A DNA stretch of 64,000 nucleotides from Xanthobacteraceae bacterium (GCA_022841625.1 JALHRD010000012.1:62001-126000), one strand, 5' to 3'. Shown: positions 46,500-55,646, counted from the stretch's first letter. Made by a program: numbers and translations. Notes: a model not told the origin generated them from the sequence alone.

Positions 46500-46606
46500 A
46501 GTAACCCCCTTCACGCGTGGTCGTTGCGCTTCTATAGACGACCCGAAATTCGCCGTCACCACCGCAGATTCACGCGGCCCGCCGACCGAGAACCGAGCAG
46601 AGCGTC

Positions 46607-47644
46607 ATGATCATCGATTGCCACGGCCACTACACCACCGAGCCCAAGGACCTCCACCGTTTCCGTAAGGACCAGACCGAAGCCGTCAAGAACAAGGACC
46701 CGCTGCCGCCGCGGGCCGGGCTGAAAATGTCCGACGACGAGATCCGGGCGTCGATCGAGGGCGCGCAGCTCAAGCTCCAGCGCGAGCGTGGCACCGACCT
46801 GACGATCTTCTCGCCGCGCGCTTCCGGCATGGGCCACCACATCGGCGACTTCACGGTATCCAAGGAATGGACCGAAATCTGCAACGACCTCATTCACCGG
46901 GTCTGCACCCTGTTCCCGAAGAACTTCATCGGGGTCTGTCAATTGCCACAGACCCAAGGCGAAGCGCCGACCTCCTCGATCAAGGAACTCGAGCGCTGCG
47001 TGAAGGAACTCGGCATGGTCGGTTGCAATCTCAATCCCGACCCGTCCGGCGGCTATTTCAACGCCCCGCCGCTCACCGACAAATACTGGTATCCGTTCTA
47101 CGAAAAGATGATCGAACTCGACGTGCCGGCAATGATCCATGTGTCGGGCTGCTGCAACCCGGCGCAGCACACCACCGGTTCATATTATCTCAATGCCGAT
47201 ACCATGGCGGTGATGCAGCTCATTTTGTCCGATGTGTTCAAGGATTTTCCCAAGCTCAAGCTGATCATCCCGCATGGCGGCGGTGCGGTGCCCTATCATT
47301 GGGGCCGGTTCCGCGGCATCGCGCTCGACAACAAGCGGCCCGAGCTCACTGAGATCATGGGCAACAACATCTATTTCGACACCTGCGTCTACCACCAGCC
47401 CGGCATCGACCTGCTCACCAAGGTGGTGCCGGCTGACAATATTTTGTTTGCGTCGGAGATGGTCGGCGCGGTGAAGGGGATCGACCCCAAGACCGGGCAA
47501 TATTTCGACGACACCAAGCGCTATGTCGACAATACGCCGAATCTTTCGCCGGCCGATAAGCAGAAGGTGTTCGAGGGCAATGCCTATAAGGTCTATCCGC
47601 GGCTCAAGGCGCAGATCGAGAAGCAGGCGCGGGGGAATGGGTAG
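46607..47644 (+). CDS. Amidohydrolase-family protein, 4-oxalomesaconate hydratase (LigJ)-like
   Basis: 345 residues. The metal motif is at the very start (MIIDCHGHYTTEPKDL; Asp4, His6, His8), with further ligands in AMIHVSGCCN and LKLIIPHGGGAVPYHWGR and the characteristic ILFASEMVGAVKGIDPKTGQ. A tyrosine-rich stretch YFDDTKRYVDN follows. This pattern resembles LigJ, the hydratase of the protocatechuate 4,5-cleavage and gallate pathways. With the divergent aldolase and the nearby extradiol dioxygenase it could belong to an aromatic-acid route. A related decarboxylase of the ACMSD group is the alternative. Confidence 0.75.
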   Translation: MIIDCHGHYTTEPKDLHRFRKDQTEAVKNKDPLPPRAGLKMSDDEIRASIEGAQLKLQRERGTDLTIFSPRASGMGHHIGDFTVSKEWTEICNDLIHRVCTLFPKNFIGVCQLPQTQGEAPTSSIKELERCVKELGMVGCNLNPDPSGGYFNAPPLTDKYWYPFYEKMIELDVPAMIHVSGCCNPAQHTTGSYYLNADTMAVMQLILSDVFKDFPKLKLIIPHGGGAVPYHWGRFRGIALDNKRPELTEIMGNNIYFDTCVYHQPGIDLLTKVVPADNILFASEMVGAVKGIDPKTGQYFDDTKRYVDNTPNLSPADKQKVFEGNAYKVYPRLKAQIEKQARGNG

Positions 47645-47661
47645 CGGGCGGCCGTATCCGC

Positions 47662-48621
47662 TCACTGCGGCTCGATCTTCGCCGCCGCCACCACCTTGGC
47701 CCACTTGTCGTAGTCTTCGCGCAGGAACTTGGCGTAGGCCTCGGGCGTAGTGCCAACCACATCGACGCCGATCTTGGCCATGCGCTCGTGGAATCCCTTG
47801 TCGGAGATGATCGCGGTGATCTCGCGATGCAGGGTCGCAATGATATTGGGCGGCGTGCCGGCGGGCGCCACCAGCCCAACGCCGGAGCCGACCTCGACAT
47901 CGGGCAGGCCAATCTCGGCCATGGTTGGCACCTTGGGCAGCGAAGCAATGCGCTTGGTGCTGGAGGTTGCGAGCGCCTTGAGCTTGCCGTCGTTGATCAG
48001 GTCCAGGATCGAATTGATCGCGCCAATGAACATGTCGATGCGGCCGGCCAGGAGATCGGGTAATACCGCCGTCGCGCCGCGGAATGGCACGTGAATGAGA
48101 TCGACGCCGGCCGCCATCTTGAACAATTCGCCACCGAGATGCTGCGGCGTTCCTTGCCCGACCGAGCCGTAAGTGAGTGTACCGGGATTTTTCTTCGCGA
48201 GGGCGACGAATTCTTGCACCGAGCTTACCGGCAGGCTTGCCGGCACCACCATCACAAACGGGACATCGGCGACCAGATTGATTGCCGCGAATTCCTTCAC
48301 CGGATCGTAGAGCTGCTTTTTCGAAAGGTGCGGTCCCATGGTGAAGGACGCCGGCGTGATCAGCATGGTGTGCCCGTCCGGTGGCGCCTTCGCCACCATT
48401 TGATAGGCGACAGTGCCGCCGCCGCCGGGACGGTTCTCGACCACGGCGGTTTGCTTGAGGCGGGCCTGCAGCCCCGCGGCGATTTCGCGTGCGACGATGT
48501 CATTGGAGCCGCCCGGCGTGAACGGAACGATGATCTTGATCGTCTGGTTGGGAAAGCCCTGTGCGCCGGCGGCGGACGCGGTGGCGGCAACGATCAGGCA
48601 AGCGGCGAGCAGGCGTTTCAT
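47662..48621 (-). CDS. Bug/TctC-family solute-binding receptor (4 of 5)
   Basis: 319 residues with a clean signal peptide (MKRLLAACLIVAATASAAGA) and all family marks: TIKIIVPFTPGGSNDIVARE, VVENRPGGGGTVAYQMVAKA, PPDGHTMLITPAS, VDLIHVPFRGATAVLPDLLA and KVPTMAEIGLPDVEVGSGVG. It is convergent with the LigJ-like gene (17 bases apart). Ligand unknown; a carboxylate related to the neighbouring aromatic genes is plausible. No membrane components in the window. Confidence 0.88.
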   Translation of the reverse strand: MKRLLAACLIVAATASAAGAQGFPNQTIKIIVPFTPGGSNDIVAREIAAGLQARLKQTAVVENRPGGGGTVAYQMVAKAPPDGHTMLITPASFTMGPHLSKKQLYDPVKEFAAINLVADVPFVMVVPASLPVSSVQEFVALAKKNPGTLTYGSVGQGTPQHLGGELFKMAAGVDLIHVPFRGATAVLPDLLAGRIDMFIGAINSILDLINDGKLKALATSSTKRIASLPKVPTMAEIGLPDVEVGSGVGLVAPAGTPPNIIATLHREITAIISDKGFHERMAKIGVDVVGTTPEAYAKFLREDYDKWAKVVAAAKIEPQ

Positions 48622-48723
48622 GGTGTCCTCACAATCGCGGCTATCAATATCACCCTCGCGGTCGGCCGCCTATTCGGGATGACATGATCGCGGGGTGGCG
48701 ATCGGCATGGTATGGGGTGTATC

Positions 48724-49851
48724 ATGAACTTTTCCGGCCGATGGTCCACCTCGTTTGGGTCCATGATCCTGGCGCAAGACGGGAACCGCGTGCGCGGCAC
48801 CTATGGGCCGGACGGGACCAGCCACCCCGTTGAGGGGACGGTTACGGCCGATGAGTTTACCTTCCGCTACACCGAGCCACACGAGACCGGCACCGGCCGG
48901 TTCAAGCTTCGTCGCCACGGCTGCTTCACCGGCGAATATCAAGCGGCCGGCGGCCTGCGTGCCTTTCCTTGGCAAGGCTGGCGCGATTGCGACGGCCTTT
49001 GGGATACCCATCTCGGGCGCCTGCGATTTGTGCACGAGACCGCCGACCGGGTCGTTGGTTTTGCGGAATCCGATGCGATGGCGCGCCTGGAGGGCCGGTT
49101 TGAAGGCCGGCGGCTGACGTTCACGCTGGTCGCCGGCAGTTATAGCGGTCGCGGCGTTTTGGAACTCGACGCGTCAGGCTACACGCTCAACGGCGAATGG
49201 CTGGAGCAAGGCCAGCCGTTGCGGGCGCTTGGCGGCCAGCGCATTGTATCGCGACCTGGATTGATCTGGCTGGTTGTGCTTGAGGCCTATTGGCAGCGCG
49301 CGCTTGACGACAACGAATTCGCGTTCGGCCACATGCTGAAGGAGTTTTTTGCGCGCGTGCCGCGTGTACAGATTCGGCATCGTTACTATCATGACGAGGC
49401 GAGCCTGTTGCGGTGGTGCCGCCAGCTTCTGTATCTGCCGGAGCCGGCGGTGCTGGTATTGGCAGGCCACGGCGAAACCAACGGCCTCACCGTCAATGGC
49501 CAGATCATTGCGCCCGGCCTTATCTTCGATAGTCTGCGTTACGCTGACGGCTTGCAGCTGTTACATTTCTCCTCCTGCCTGGTTGCGCAAGACAGTGAGC
49601 GCGCGCTCAGCGCGGCGCCGTTTCCTGTCTCTGGATACAAAACCAGTGTCGATTGGGCGCAGAGCGCGATCACTGAATTCGTCTATTACGACCTGATTCT
49701 AGAGAAGGGCCTCTCACCGGCCGCGGCGGCGCAGCAACTGGTATCGCTGGTGCGTTTCGCCGGCGCGGACGAAATTCCGGGATCGCCCTATCGTCCGGCC
49801 GGCTTCTGCTTTTTCGGATCGAACAACGGGGCGCCGCCAAAGGTCGGCTAG
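48724..49851 (+). CDS. Tandem beta-module protein with caspase-like His/Cys domain, unrecognised family
   Basis: 375 residues, no signal peptide. Residues 3-77 and 89-163 are two alignable copies of one beta-rich module (FSGRWSTSFGSMILAQDGNR against CDGLWDTHLGRLRFVHETAD, then EGTVTADEFTFRY against EGRFEGRRLTFTL). Each resembles lipocalin or avidin-like barrels. Residues about 175-375 look like a clan CD (caspase/CHAT-like) fold: AVLVLAGHGETNG supplies His249 and LLHFSSCLVAQ supplies Cys285, in the right order and strand context, with a later SVDWAQSAITEF. Start ATG 48724 or 48712. No known gene name. It lies between a Bug gene and a dioxygenase gene, 52 bases before the latter. Confidence 0.7.
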   Translation: MNFSGRWSTSFGSMILAQDGNRVRGTYGPDGTSHPVEGTVTADEFTFRYTEPHETGTGRFKLRRHGCFTGEYQAAGGLRAFPWQGWRDCDGLWDTHLGRLRFVHETADRVVGFAESDAMARLEGRFEGRRLTFTLVAGSYSGRGVLELDASGYTLNGEWLEQGQPLRALGGQRIVSRPGLIWLVVLEAYWQRALDDNEFAFGHMLKEFFARVPRVQIRHRYYHDEASLLRWCRQLLYLPEPAVLVLAGHGETNGLTVNGQIIAPGLIFDSLRYADGLQLLHFSSCLVAQDSERALSAAPFPVSGYKTSVDWAQSAITEFVYYDLILEKGLSPAAAAQQLVSLVRFAGADEIPGSPYRPAGFCFFGSNNGAPPKVG

Positions 49852-49903
49852 GCATGCGCGCCCCGAGGCCTTATATGCAGCCCAGCATCATCGAGGAACT
49901 GCA

Positions 49904-50932
49904 ATGTCGGTATCCGGCTCCGTATCCGCGCTGGGCTATGTCGTCGCGCGCACCAAAGACTTAAGCGACTGGGGATCGTTTGGCCCGGGCCTGCTCGGCT
50001 TGCAGCGCATCGACCGGTCGCGGACCTCGCTGGCGTTCCGCATGGACGACCGCAAGCAACGGATCATTGTCGATGCCGATGGCGGGGAGGGTATCTCGGT
50101 GTTCGGCTGGGAGACCGCGGATGCGGCCGCGCTCGAAGCACTGGCGGCGAAGCTTGAAAGCAACGGCGTGAAGGTTACGCGGGGGTTGTGCGCGCTTGCC
50201 GATGAGCGGCGGGTGCGCGATTTGATCGTCTTGAGCGATCCGCTCGGCAATCGGATCGAAGTTTTTCACGGCGCGGAGATCGCGTCCGAGCCGTTCGCGC
50301 CGGGCCGATCGATGTCCGGTTTTCGCACCGGGCCACTCGGTCTCGGGCATGTCGTGCTCAATGTTGAGAACTCCGAGACCATCCAACAGCTCTTGCCGTT
50401 CTACCGGGATCTGCTCGGCTTCCGGCTCACCGATTACTACTCGCATCCGTTTGAGGCGTTCTTTCTGCACGTCAATCCGCGCCACCATAGCCTCGCCATG
50501 ATCCGCACCGGCAAGAACGCCGTGCATCACATCATGATGGAAGTCTTCTCGTTTGATGACATGGGGCAAGGCTACGATATCGCGCAGCGCGACGGTCGGG
50601 TTGCCACCACCATGGGTCGGCACACTTCGGATTTCATTACGTCGTTCTATACGTTCACGCCGTCCGGCTTCATGGTCGAGTATGGCTGGGGCGCACGTTC
50701 GATCGATCCGAATAGCTGGCAAGCCTATGAGCGCAAGGAGGGTCCGAGCATGTGGGGCCACGATCGCGCCTGGCTGCCGGCGGAACAGCAGGAAGCCGCG
50801 CGCAAACTCAGGCTCGATAACGCCGCCAAAGGCCTGCGCCGTCCGGTACAGGTGATGGACGGCAACTATCACCGGATGGCCGGCGTCTGTCCCTGGTGGG
50901 ATGAATTGCGCGACAGACGACAATTTGGATGA
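49904..50932 (+). CDS. Extradiol ring-cleavage dioxygenase, VOC family (BphC/HsaC-like)
   Basis: 342 residues, two vicinal-oxygen-chelate modules. The C-terminal module holds the iron ligands His149 (GPLGLGHVVLN), His208/209 (NAVHHIMMEV) and Glu259 (SGFMVEYGWG). The second-shell residues His195, His240 and Tyr249 are also present (NPRHHSLAMI, GRHTSDFI, SFYTFTPSG). All residues needed for type I extradiol cleavage of a catechol are therefore present. Substrate unknown; biphenyl- or steroid-catechol enzymes are the closest in pattern. Start ATG 49904. Confidence 0.87.
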   Translation: MSVSGSVSALGYVVARTKDLSDWGSFGPGLLGLQRIDRSRTSLAFRMDDRKQRIIVDADGGEGISVFGWETADAAALEALAAKLESNGVKVTRGLCALADERRVRDLIVLSDPLGNRIEVFHGAEIASEPFAPGRSMSGFRTGPLGLGHVVLNVENSETIQQLLPFYRDLLGFRLTDYYSHPFEAFFLHVNPRHHSLAMIRTGKNAVHHIMMEVFSFDDMGQGYDIAQRDGRVATTMGRHTSDFITSFYTFTPSGFMVEYGWGARSIDPNSWQAYERKEGPSMWGHDRAWLPAEQQEAARKLRLDNAAKGLRRPVQVMDGNYHRMAGVCPWWDELRDRRQFG

Positions 50933-50945
50933 AAGATTAGGACCG

Positions 50946-51371
50946 TCAGCACGCGGCGGATATCTGCGCGCCCTCCGCGGATCGCATGAGATCTGCAATC
51001 GTGATGCACGCTAGCGCCTTGCTTATGGCATCCTCGGCGCGCGTCAAAGCGGGGACGACAACGCTGCACAGCAGTTGCGACTTGGCGTGCATCTGGTCGT
51101 CGCCGTCATCGACCGTCCCGGCCGCGTGCAGGATTTCATTGGCGTTGATGTCGCTTTCTTTTCGCGCCAGCTCATACCCGCCGCGTGGCCCGCGTAAGCC
51201 GCGCAGGATCCCAGCGCGGACCAATGCTTGCAGCACCGGTTCGAGGTGGCGGGGCGGAAGCTGGTGCCGGTCCGCAAGCGATTTGGCAGCAACTGGCCGG
51301 CCCCGCGCATTGATCGCGATGTCAAGAACTGCGGCAATGGCAAGGACGCCCTTGGGAGGCAATAAATGCAT
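50946..51371 (-). CDS. Rrf2-family transcriptional regulator
   Basis: 141 residues, winged-helix Rrf2 protein: LAIAAVLDIAINARGRPVAA, KSLADRHQLPPRHLEPVLQA (recognition helix) and LRGLRGPRGGYELAR (wing). Its three Cys (about 102, 123, 141) do not have the close spacing of IscR or NsrR Fe-S ligands, so an iron-sulfur cofactor is not supported. It is convergent with the dioxygenase gene and 78 bases downstream of dut. Target unknown; the nearby catabolic genes are candidates. Confidence 0.88.
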   Translation of the reverse strand: MHLLPPKGVLAIAAVLDIAINARGRPVAAKSLADRHQLPPRHLEPVLQALVRAGILRGLRGPRGGYELARKESDINANEILHAAGTVDDGDDQMHAKSQLLCSVVVPALTRAEDAISKALACITIADLMRSAEGAQISAAC

Positions 51372-51448
51372 CGGTGGACAAAAGGTTGGGGGACCGCTGG
51401 ACTGAACGAGCGCGCGGACTGGATTGCTAGCGCCAGCGCTGGGGGCAG

Positions 51449-51928
51449 CTATTGATCGCGATCGCTGCCCGAAGCGATACCGGTAGAACCAAATCCCCGT
51501 GCTCCACGTGTAGTTTCGTCAAGCTTTGCAACAATGCAAAGCTCTGTTTGCACCATAGCACAGATTACCAACTGCGCAATGCGCGCGCCCCGCTCGACGG
51601 TGAATAGATCGCGGCCCAGATTCACAAGTATAACTTTTATTTCTCCGCGATAATCAGCATCAATGGTCCCTGGTGCATTCAGCACCGTAACGCCATGGTT
51701 TAACGCGAGTCCGGATCGCGGGCGTACTTGCGCTTCGAAGCCTACTGGCAACGCGATTGCAATACCGGTTGGGATGAGGGCTCGCTCGCCGGGTGCGATC
51801 ACAACCGACGCGTCGGCGGCGACTGCGGCGGTGAGGTCGAGGCCGGAAGCGTGTGCGCTTTGATATTGCGGGATCGGCAGTCCATCGCCGTGCGGCAGTC
51901 GCTGCAGCTGGATCGCGATCGTGTTCAT
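51449..51928 (-). CDS. dut: dUTP diphosphatase (dUTPase)
   Basis: Hydrolyses dUTP to dUMP, guarding DNA from uracil. 159 residues, trimeric dUTPase fold: [13 protein letters not shown] (motif 1), [20 protein letters not shown] (motifs 2 and 3, with [11 protein letters not shown]), [10 protein letters not shown] (motif 4) and [10 protein letters not shown] (motif 5). ATG 51928 has AGGAG ten bases upstream and overlaps the coaBC stop (ATGA), the conserved coaBC-dut pair. Confidence 0.95.
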   Translation of the reverse strand: MNTIAIQLQRLPHGDGLPIPQYQSAHASGLDLTAAVAADASVVIAPGERALIPTGIAIALPVGFEAQVRPRSGLALNHGVTVLNAPGTIDADYRGEIKVILVNLGRDLFTVERGARIAQLVICAMVQTELCIVAKLDETTRGARGFGSTGIASGSDRDQ

Positions 51929-53361
51929 TGGGCTTCTCCTGCAAGCGCCGCAGCGATCCGTGCAACCAGCGCCCGCGCAACTTTGTCTTTCGATTGCGGC
52001 GGCCACGCCTCTACGCCAACCGCAGTAACCAGATGCACTTTGTTGATGTCGCCGCCCATGACGCCGCCTTCGGGCGACACATCGTTGGCGACCACCCAAT
52101 CGCAGGCCTTGCGCTTGAGTTTGTCCTGGGCGTTGGGGATGAGGTTTTCGGTTTCCGCAGCAAAGCCGATCACGAGTTGCGGCCGTCCGGATTTGCGTTG
52201 CGCAATGGTCGCTAAGACATCGGGGTTCTCGACCAGCGACAATGCCGGCGCGCCGCTTTTGGTTTTTTTGATTTTCTCATCGCTGGCTCCGGCAACACGC
52301 CAGTCTGCAACGGCGGCTGCGAACACCGCGCAGTCGGCGGGCATTGCGTTCTCGACCGCTTCGAGCATTTGTCGGGCCGATTCAACTTTGACTGTCATGA
52401 CCCCGATCGGGTCAGGGATGTTGACCGGACCCGACACCAAGACCACATTTGCGCCGGCCGCCGCCGCCGCGGCGGCGATAGCGTGGCCCTGCTTTCCGGA
52501 TGAGCGATTGGCGATGTAGCGCACCGGATCGATCGGTTCGTGCGTCGGGCCCGATGTCACAACAATGCGCTTGCCCGCGAGCAGCCCCTTGCCGGCGGTG
52601 TTGTTGAGAAGGCTCACCGCCGCGCTGGCAATCTCGATCGGCTCAGCCATGCGGCCGATGCCAGCTTCGCCGCGTTCCGCCATTTCGCCGGCGTTGGGGC
52701 CGACAAGCGCGACGCCATCGTCAATCAATCGGGCGAGATTGCGTTGCGTTGCGCGACGCGACCACATCATTGGGTTCATCGCCGGCGCGATCAGGATCGG
52801 TTTGTCGGTGGCGAGCAGAACCGCGCTCGCGAGATCATCGGCATGACCCCCCGCCATCTTTGCCATCAGATCGGCCGTCGCCGGGGCAACCACGATGAGG
52901 TCGGTCTCGCGCGCGAGCCGGATGTGGCCGATGTCGAATTCGGATTTTGGGTCGAACAGATCGGTGAAGACTTGGCCATGGGCCAGCGCGCCGGCGGCCA
53001 ATGGCGTAACGAATTCCTGTGCTGCTTTGGTCAGGATGCACCGCACGGTGACGTTACCGTCCTGCAATCGGCGAATGAGATCGAGTGATTTATAGGCGGC
53101 GATGCCGCCGCCAATGACCAGCAGCACGCGCGCAGCGGTGGCGGATGCGCGATCGAGCGGGTCCCGGTCTGGCAGCGGCCGTCCAGCTGTCGGGGTGGAT
53201 CGGCGTTGCAGCGGCAAGTCCGCGCGGCCTTCGCCTCCTGCCGCCGCGCCCTTGAGGATATTTCGGATTTCCTCCTCGACCGAGCGGCCATTGCCGGCGG
53301 CGCGCAAGCGCAGCTGGTGCTTCAGGTCTTCGGACAGGCCGCGAACGGTCAGGCTGGCCAT
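51925..53361 (-). CDS. coaBC: CoaBC (phosphopantothenoylcysteine decarboxylase/synthetase) with N-terminal FitA-like ribbon-helix-helix domain
   Basis: 478 residues. CoaC spans about 78-250: [31 protein letters not shown] (catalytic His), [14 protein letters not shown] and APAMNPMMW. CoaB spans about 265-478: [40 protein letters not shown]. These make 4'-phosphopantetheine for CoA. The extra N-terminus, [20 protein letters not shown] with [12 protein letters not shown] (residues 1-37), matches the FitA/Arc-type antitoxin DNA-binding fold, joined by a proline-rich linker of about 40 residues. ATG 53361 has GGAG six bases upstream; ATG 53373 is possible. Coupled to dut by ATGA overlap. Confidence 0.9.
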   Translation of the reverse strand: MASLTVRGLSEDLKHQLRLRAAGNGRSVEEEIRNILKGAAAGGEGRADLPLQRRSTPTAGRPLPDRDPLDRASATAARVLLVIGGGIAAYKSLDLIRRLQDGNVTVRCILTKAAQEFVTPLAAGALAHGQVFTDLFDPKSEFDIGHIRLARETDLIVVAPATADLMAKMAGGHADDLASAVLLATDKPILIAPAMNPMMWSRRATQRNLARLIDDGVALVGPNAGEMAERGEAGIGRMAEPIEIASAAVSLLNNTAGKGLLAGKRIVVTSGPTHEPIDPVRYIANRSSGKQGHAIAAAAAAAGANVVLVSGPVNIPDPIGVMTVKVESARQMLEAVENAMPADCAVFAAAVADWRVAGASDEKIKKTKSGAPALSLVENPDVLATIAQRKSGRPQLVIGFAAETENLIPNAQDKLKRKACDWVVANDVSPEGGVMGGDINKVHLVTAVGVEAWPPQSKDKVARALVARIAAALAGEAQ

Positions 53362-53493
53362 CGGTCGCTCCATTACCGGTACGGTAGCTTATCCGATGAT
53401 TGCAATGCAATCAACGAAATCATTGGTGCTGGTCCTGGCTGTCAGCCATTGGCCCATGCCATCATGGGGCATATTCAGAGGGAGGGTGTCGCC

Positions 53494-54585
53494 ATGACGT
53501 TGTTGCGCTGGATCTGCGCCGGTCTCATTGCTGGATTTGCCGGAACAGCCCTCACACAGACCGTACCGCTTAAGACCGCGCCTGAGGTCACGTTGCGGTC
53601 GACACCGGATACCGTAGTCTGGGGATATTTCGCTGCCGATATTCCGCCGGCGCTGCGCATCAAGTCGGGCCAGACGGCGCGGATCGAGACGGTCTCGCAT
53701 GGCGGGATCAACCTGCCGGAAGATCCGATTGAGTTCTTCGGCAAGGCTGGCATTCCGCGCGAGCAGGTCCTTCAGGACGCGCTCGACATCCGCGCCAAGG
53801 TCAACCGCCCACGCGGTGGCAGCGCCCATATCCTGACCGGGCCGGTCTATATCGAAGAAGCCGAGCCCGGCGACATGCTCGAGATCCGGGTTATCGCGCT
53901 CGAATACCGCGTGCCATATGGGGTGAATAGTTCCGGCCGTGGCGTCGGCGTATTGCCCGACCTGTTGAACGCTCCGGCGCGCAAGGTGATCAAGTTCGAC
54001 CTCAAACGCAATGTCGCGCTGTTCTCGGCCGACATCGAGATTCCGTTGCAGCCGTTCATGGGTATCATGGCTGTCGCACCTTCAAAGGAATCCTGGATGA
54101 TCTCGTCGCGACCGCCGTGGCGCTGGGGCGGCAATATGGACTTCAACAAGCTCACGGTCGGCGCGACGCTCTATTTGCCGGTATTTCACGCAGGCGCGCA
54201 GTTCTTCACCGGTGACTCGCACGCCGCACAGGGTGACGGCGAGATCAATGGAACCGCGATCGAGGCCTCACTCACGGGAACCTTCCAATTCGTCGTTCAT
54301 AAGGGCGCCGGCAAATCGATGTTCTGGCCGCGCGCCGAGGACGCCGATTTTTATTATACGATGGGGATGGATCTCGATCTCGATGTCGCGATGAAGAACG
54401 CGAGTCAGGAGACCGTTCGCTATCTGCAGGAGACCAGAGGGCTGTCGGCGGCGGATGCCTATGCGCTCGCCAGCATTGCGGTCGATTTCCGCATCGCCGA
54501 GGTGGTTGACGCCGTGCAGTTGGTCTACGGCGCTATTCCGAAGAAGATCTTCAAGCAAAATCCCGACTATTGGTTCAAGCGCTGA
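53494..54585 (+). CDS. Exported acetamidase/formamidase-family protein
   Basis: 363 residues with a signal peptide (about 1-24, ICAGLIAGFAGTALTQT). FmdA/AmdA fold elements: VVWGYFAADIPPALRIKSGQ, IETVSHGGINLPEDP, HILTGPVYIEEAEPGDMLEI, PPWRWGGNMDFNKL, and FFTGDSHAAQGDGEINGTAI with its acidic and His residues. The family hydrolyses short amides. An exported location is unusual for characterised amidases. ATG 53494 has GAGGGAGGG upstream. The stop overlaps the next gene's ATG by one base (TGATG), so it is coupled to a Bug receptor. Confidence 0.83.
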   Translation: MTLLRWICAGLIAGFAGTALTQTVPLKTAPEVTLRSTPDTVVWGYFAADIPPALRIKSGQTARIETVSHGGINLPEDPIEFFGKAGIPREQVLQDALDIRAKVNRPRGGSAHILTGPVYIEEAEPGDMLEIRVIALEYRVPYGVNSSGRGVGVLPDLLNAPARKVIKFDLKRNVALFSADIEIPLQPFMGIMAVAPSKESWMISSRPPWRWGGNMDFNKLTVGATLYLPVFHAGAQFFTGDSHAAQGDGEINGTAIEASLTGTFQFVVHKGAGKSMFWPRAEDADFYYTMGMDLDLDVAMKNASQETVRYLQETRGLSAADAYALASIAVDFRIAEVVDAVQLVYGAIPKKIFKQNPDYWFKR

Positions 54586-55526
54586 TGCGATCGATACCCG
54601 CATTGGTCGTTGCGCTGGGTCTCGCGACGACTCCTGCGTGCGCCGATACGATCCGTATTGTCATTCCTTATGCACCGGGCGGTGCGCTCGATCCCTTGGC
54701 ACGCATTCTCGCTAGCGGTCTCGGCAAGATCCGCACCAACGATGCGATCGTGGTCGAGAACATCGGCGGCGCCGGCGGCATCGTTGGCATGAGCGTGGTG
54801 GCAAAGGCGGCGCCGGATGGCCGTACATTCTTGTTCAGCCCGTCCGGCAATATTGTCATCAGCCCGTGGCTGCAGGCCACGCCCTATGACGTGACCAAGG
54901 CATTCGAACCGGTCGCCTTGGTCGGATCGGTCAAGAGCGCGCTGATCGTGCGTGCGTCGCTCGGCGTAAACACGCTCGCCGAGCTGATCGGATTGTCTAA
55001 CAAGGGCACCAAGCTGACTTATGGGTCGCCTGGCATTGGCACCAGCCCGCATATTTCGGGTGCGATGCTTAACCACGCCGCCGGAATCAACCTGACGCAT
55101 GTGCCCTATCGCGGGATCGGGCCGGCGCTCAACGACATTGTTGGCGGGCACATCGACGCCATAACGACGTCAGTGGCGGGTGTGCTGCCCTATGTGCAAA
55201 ACGATACGGCGCGCGCGCTTGCGACCTTCGACGCGGAGCGGTCCGATCAATTGCCGAACCTGCCTACCACGGTTGAGCTTGGCTTTCCGGATCTTGTGAT
55301 GCCGCAATGGTACGCGCTGCTTGCCCCCGCGGGGCTCGATGCCGATGTGCGCAAGACAATCGAGGCGCAGGTGCTGGCGGTGCTGCGCTCGCCTGAAGTG
55401 GTCAAGCAGCTCGCAACGACCGGCATTGCGGGCCCGCGCCGTGCGGCGGAACTTCAGGCAATGCTCGCCATTGAATTCAAAAAATGGCCGGCGTTGCTGC
55501 CAAAGCTTGGGATCACAGCGCAATAG
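54585..55526 (+). CDS. Bug/TctC-family solute-binding receptor (5 of 5)
   Basis: 313 residues with a signal peptide (MRSIPALVVALGLATTPACA). Mature: TIRIVIPYAPGGALDPLARI, AIVVENIGGAGGIVGMSVVA, KAAPDGRTFLFSPSG, INLTHVPYRGIGPALNDIVG, LPTTVELGFPD. Starts within the stop of the exported amidase gene (TGATG), so the two are translated together. The ligand may be the amide or acid that the amidase handles; this is inference. No TctAB genes in the window. Confidence 0.88.
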   Translation: MRSIPALVVALGLATTPACADTIRIVIPYAPGGALDPLARILASGLGKIRTNDAIVVENIGGAGGIVGMSVVAKAAPDGRTFLFSPSGNIVISPWLQATPYDVTKAFEPVALVGSVKSALIVRASLGVNTLAELIGLSNKGTKLTYGSPGIGTSPHISGAMLNHAAGINLTHVPYRGIGPALNDIVGGHIDAITTSVAGVLPYVQNDTARALATFDAERSDQLPNLPTTVELGFPDLVMPQWYALLAPAGLDADVRKTIEAQVLAVLRSPEVVKQLATTGIAGPRRAAELQAMLAIEFKKWPALLPKLGITAQ

Positions 55527-55646
55527 CCGCCGCCGGCTCAGGTTGACGTCTTGACAACGCTTTGGCGGCGGCGTCCGCTCGGCGTCACGCAGCGGCGCAT
55601 CGGTTGTGATGCGGCACGCGGCGACAATAAGACCGGGAGGAAGCCC

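Noticed and set aside
50946-51371. IscR/NsrR-type iron-sulfur sensing by the Rrf2 protein
   Set aside because: The three cysteines are about 20 residues apart, not in the close spacing used for cluster ligation.
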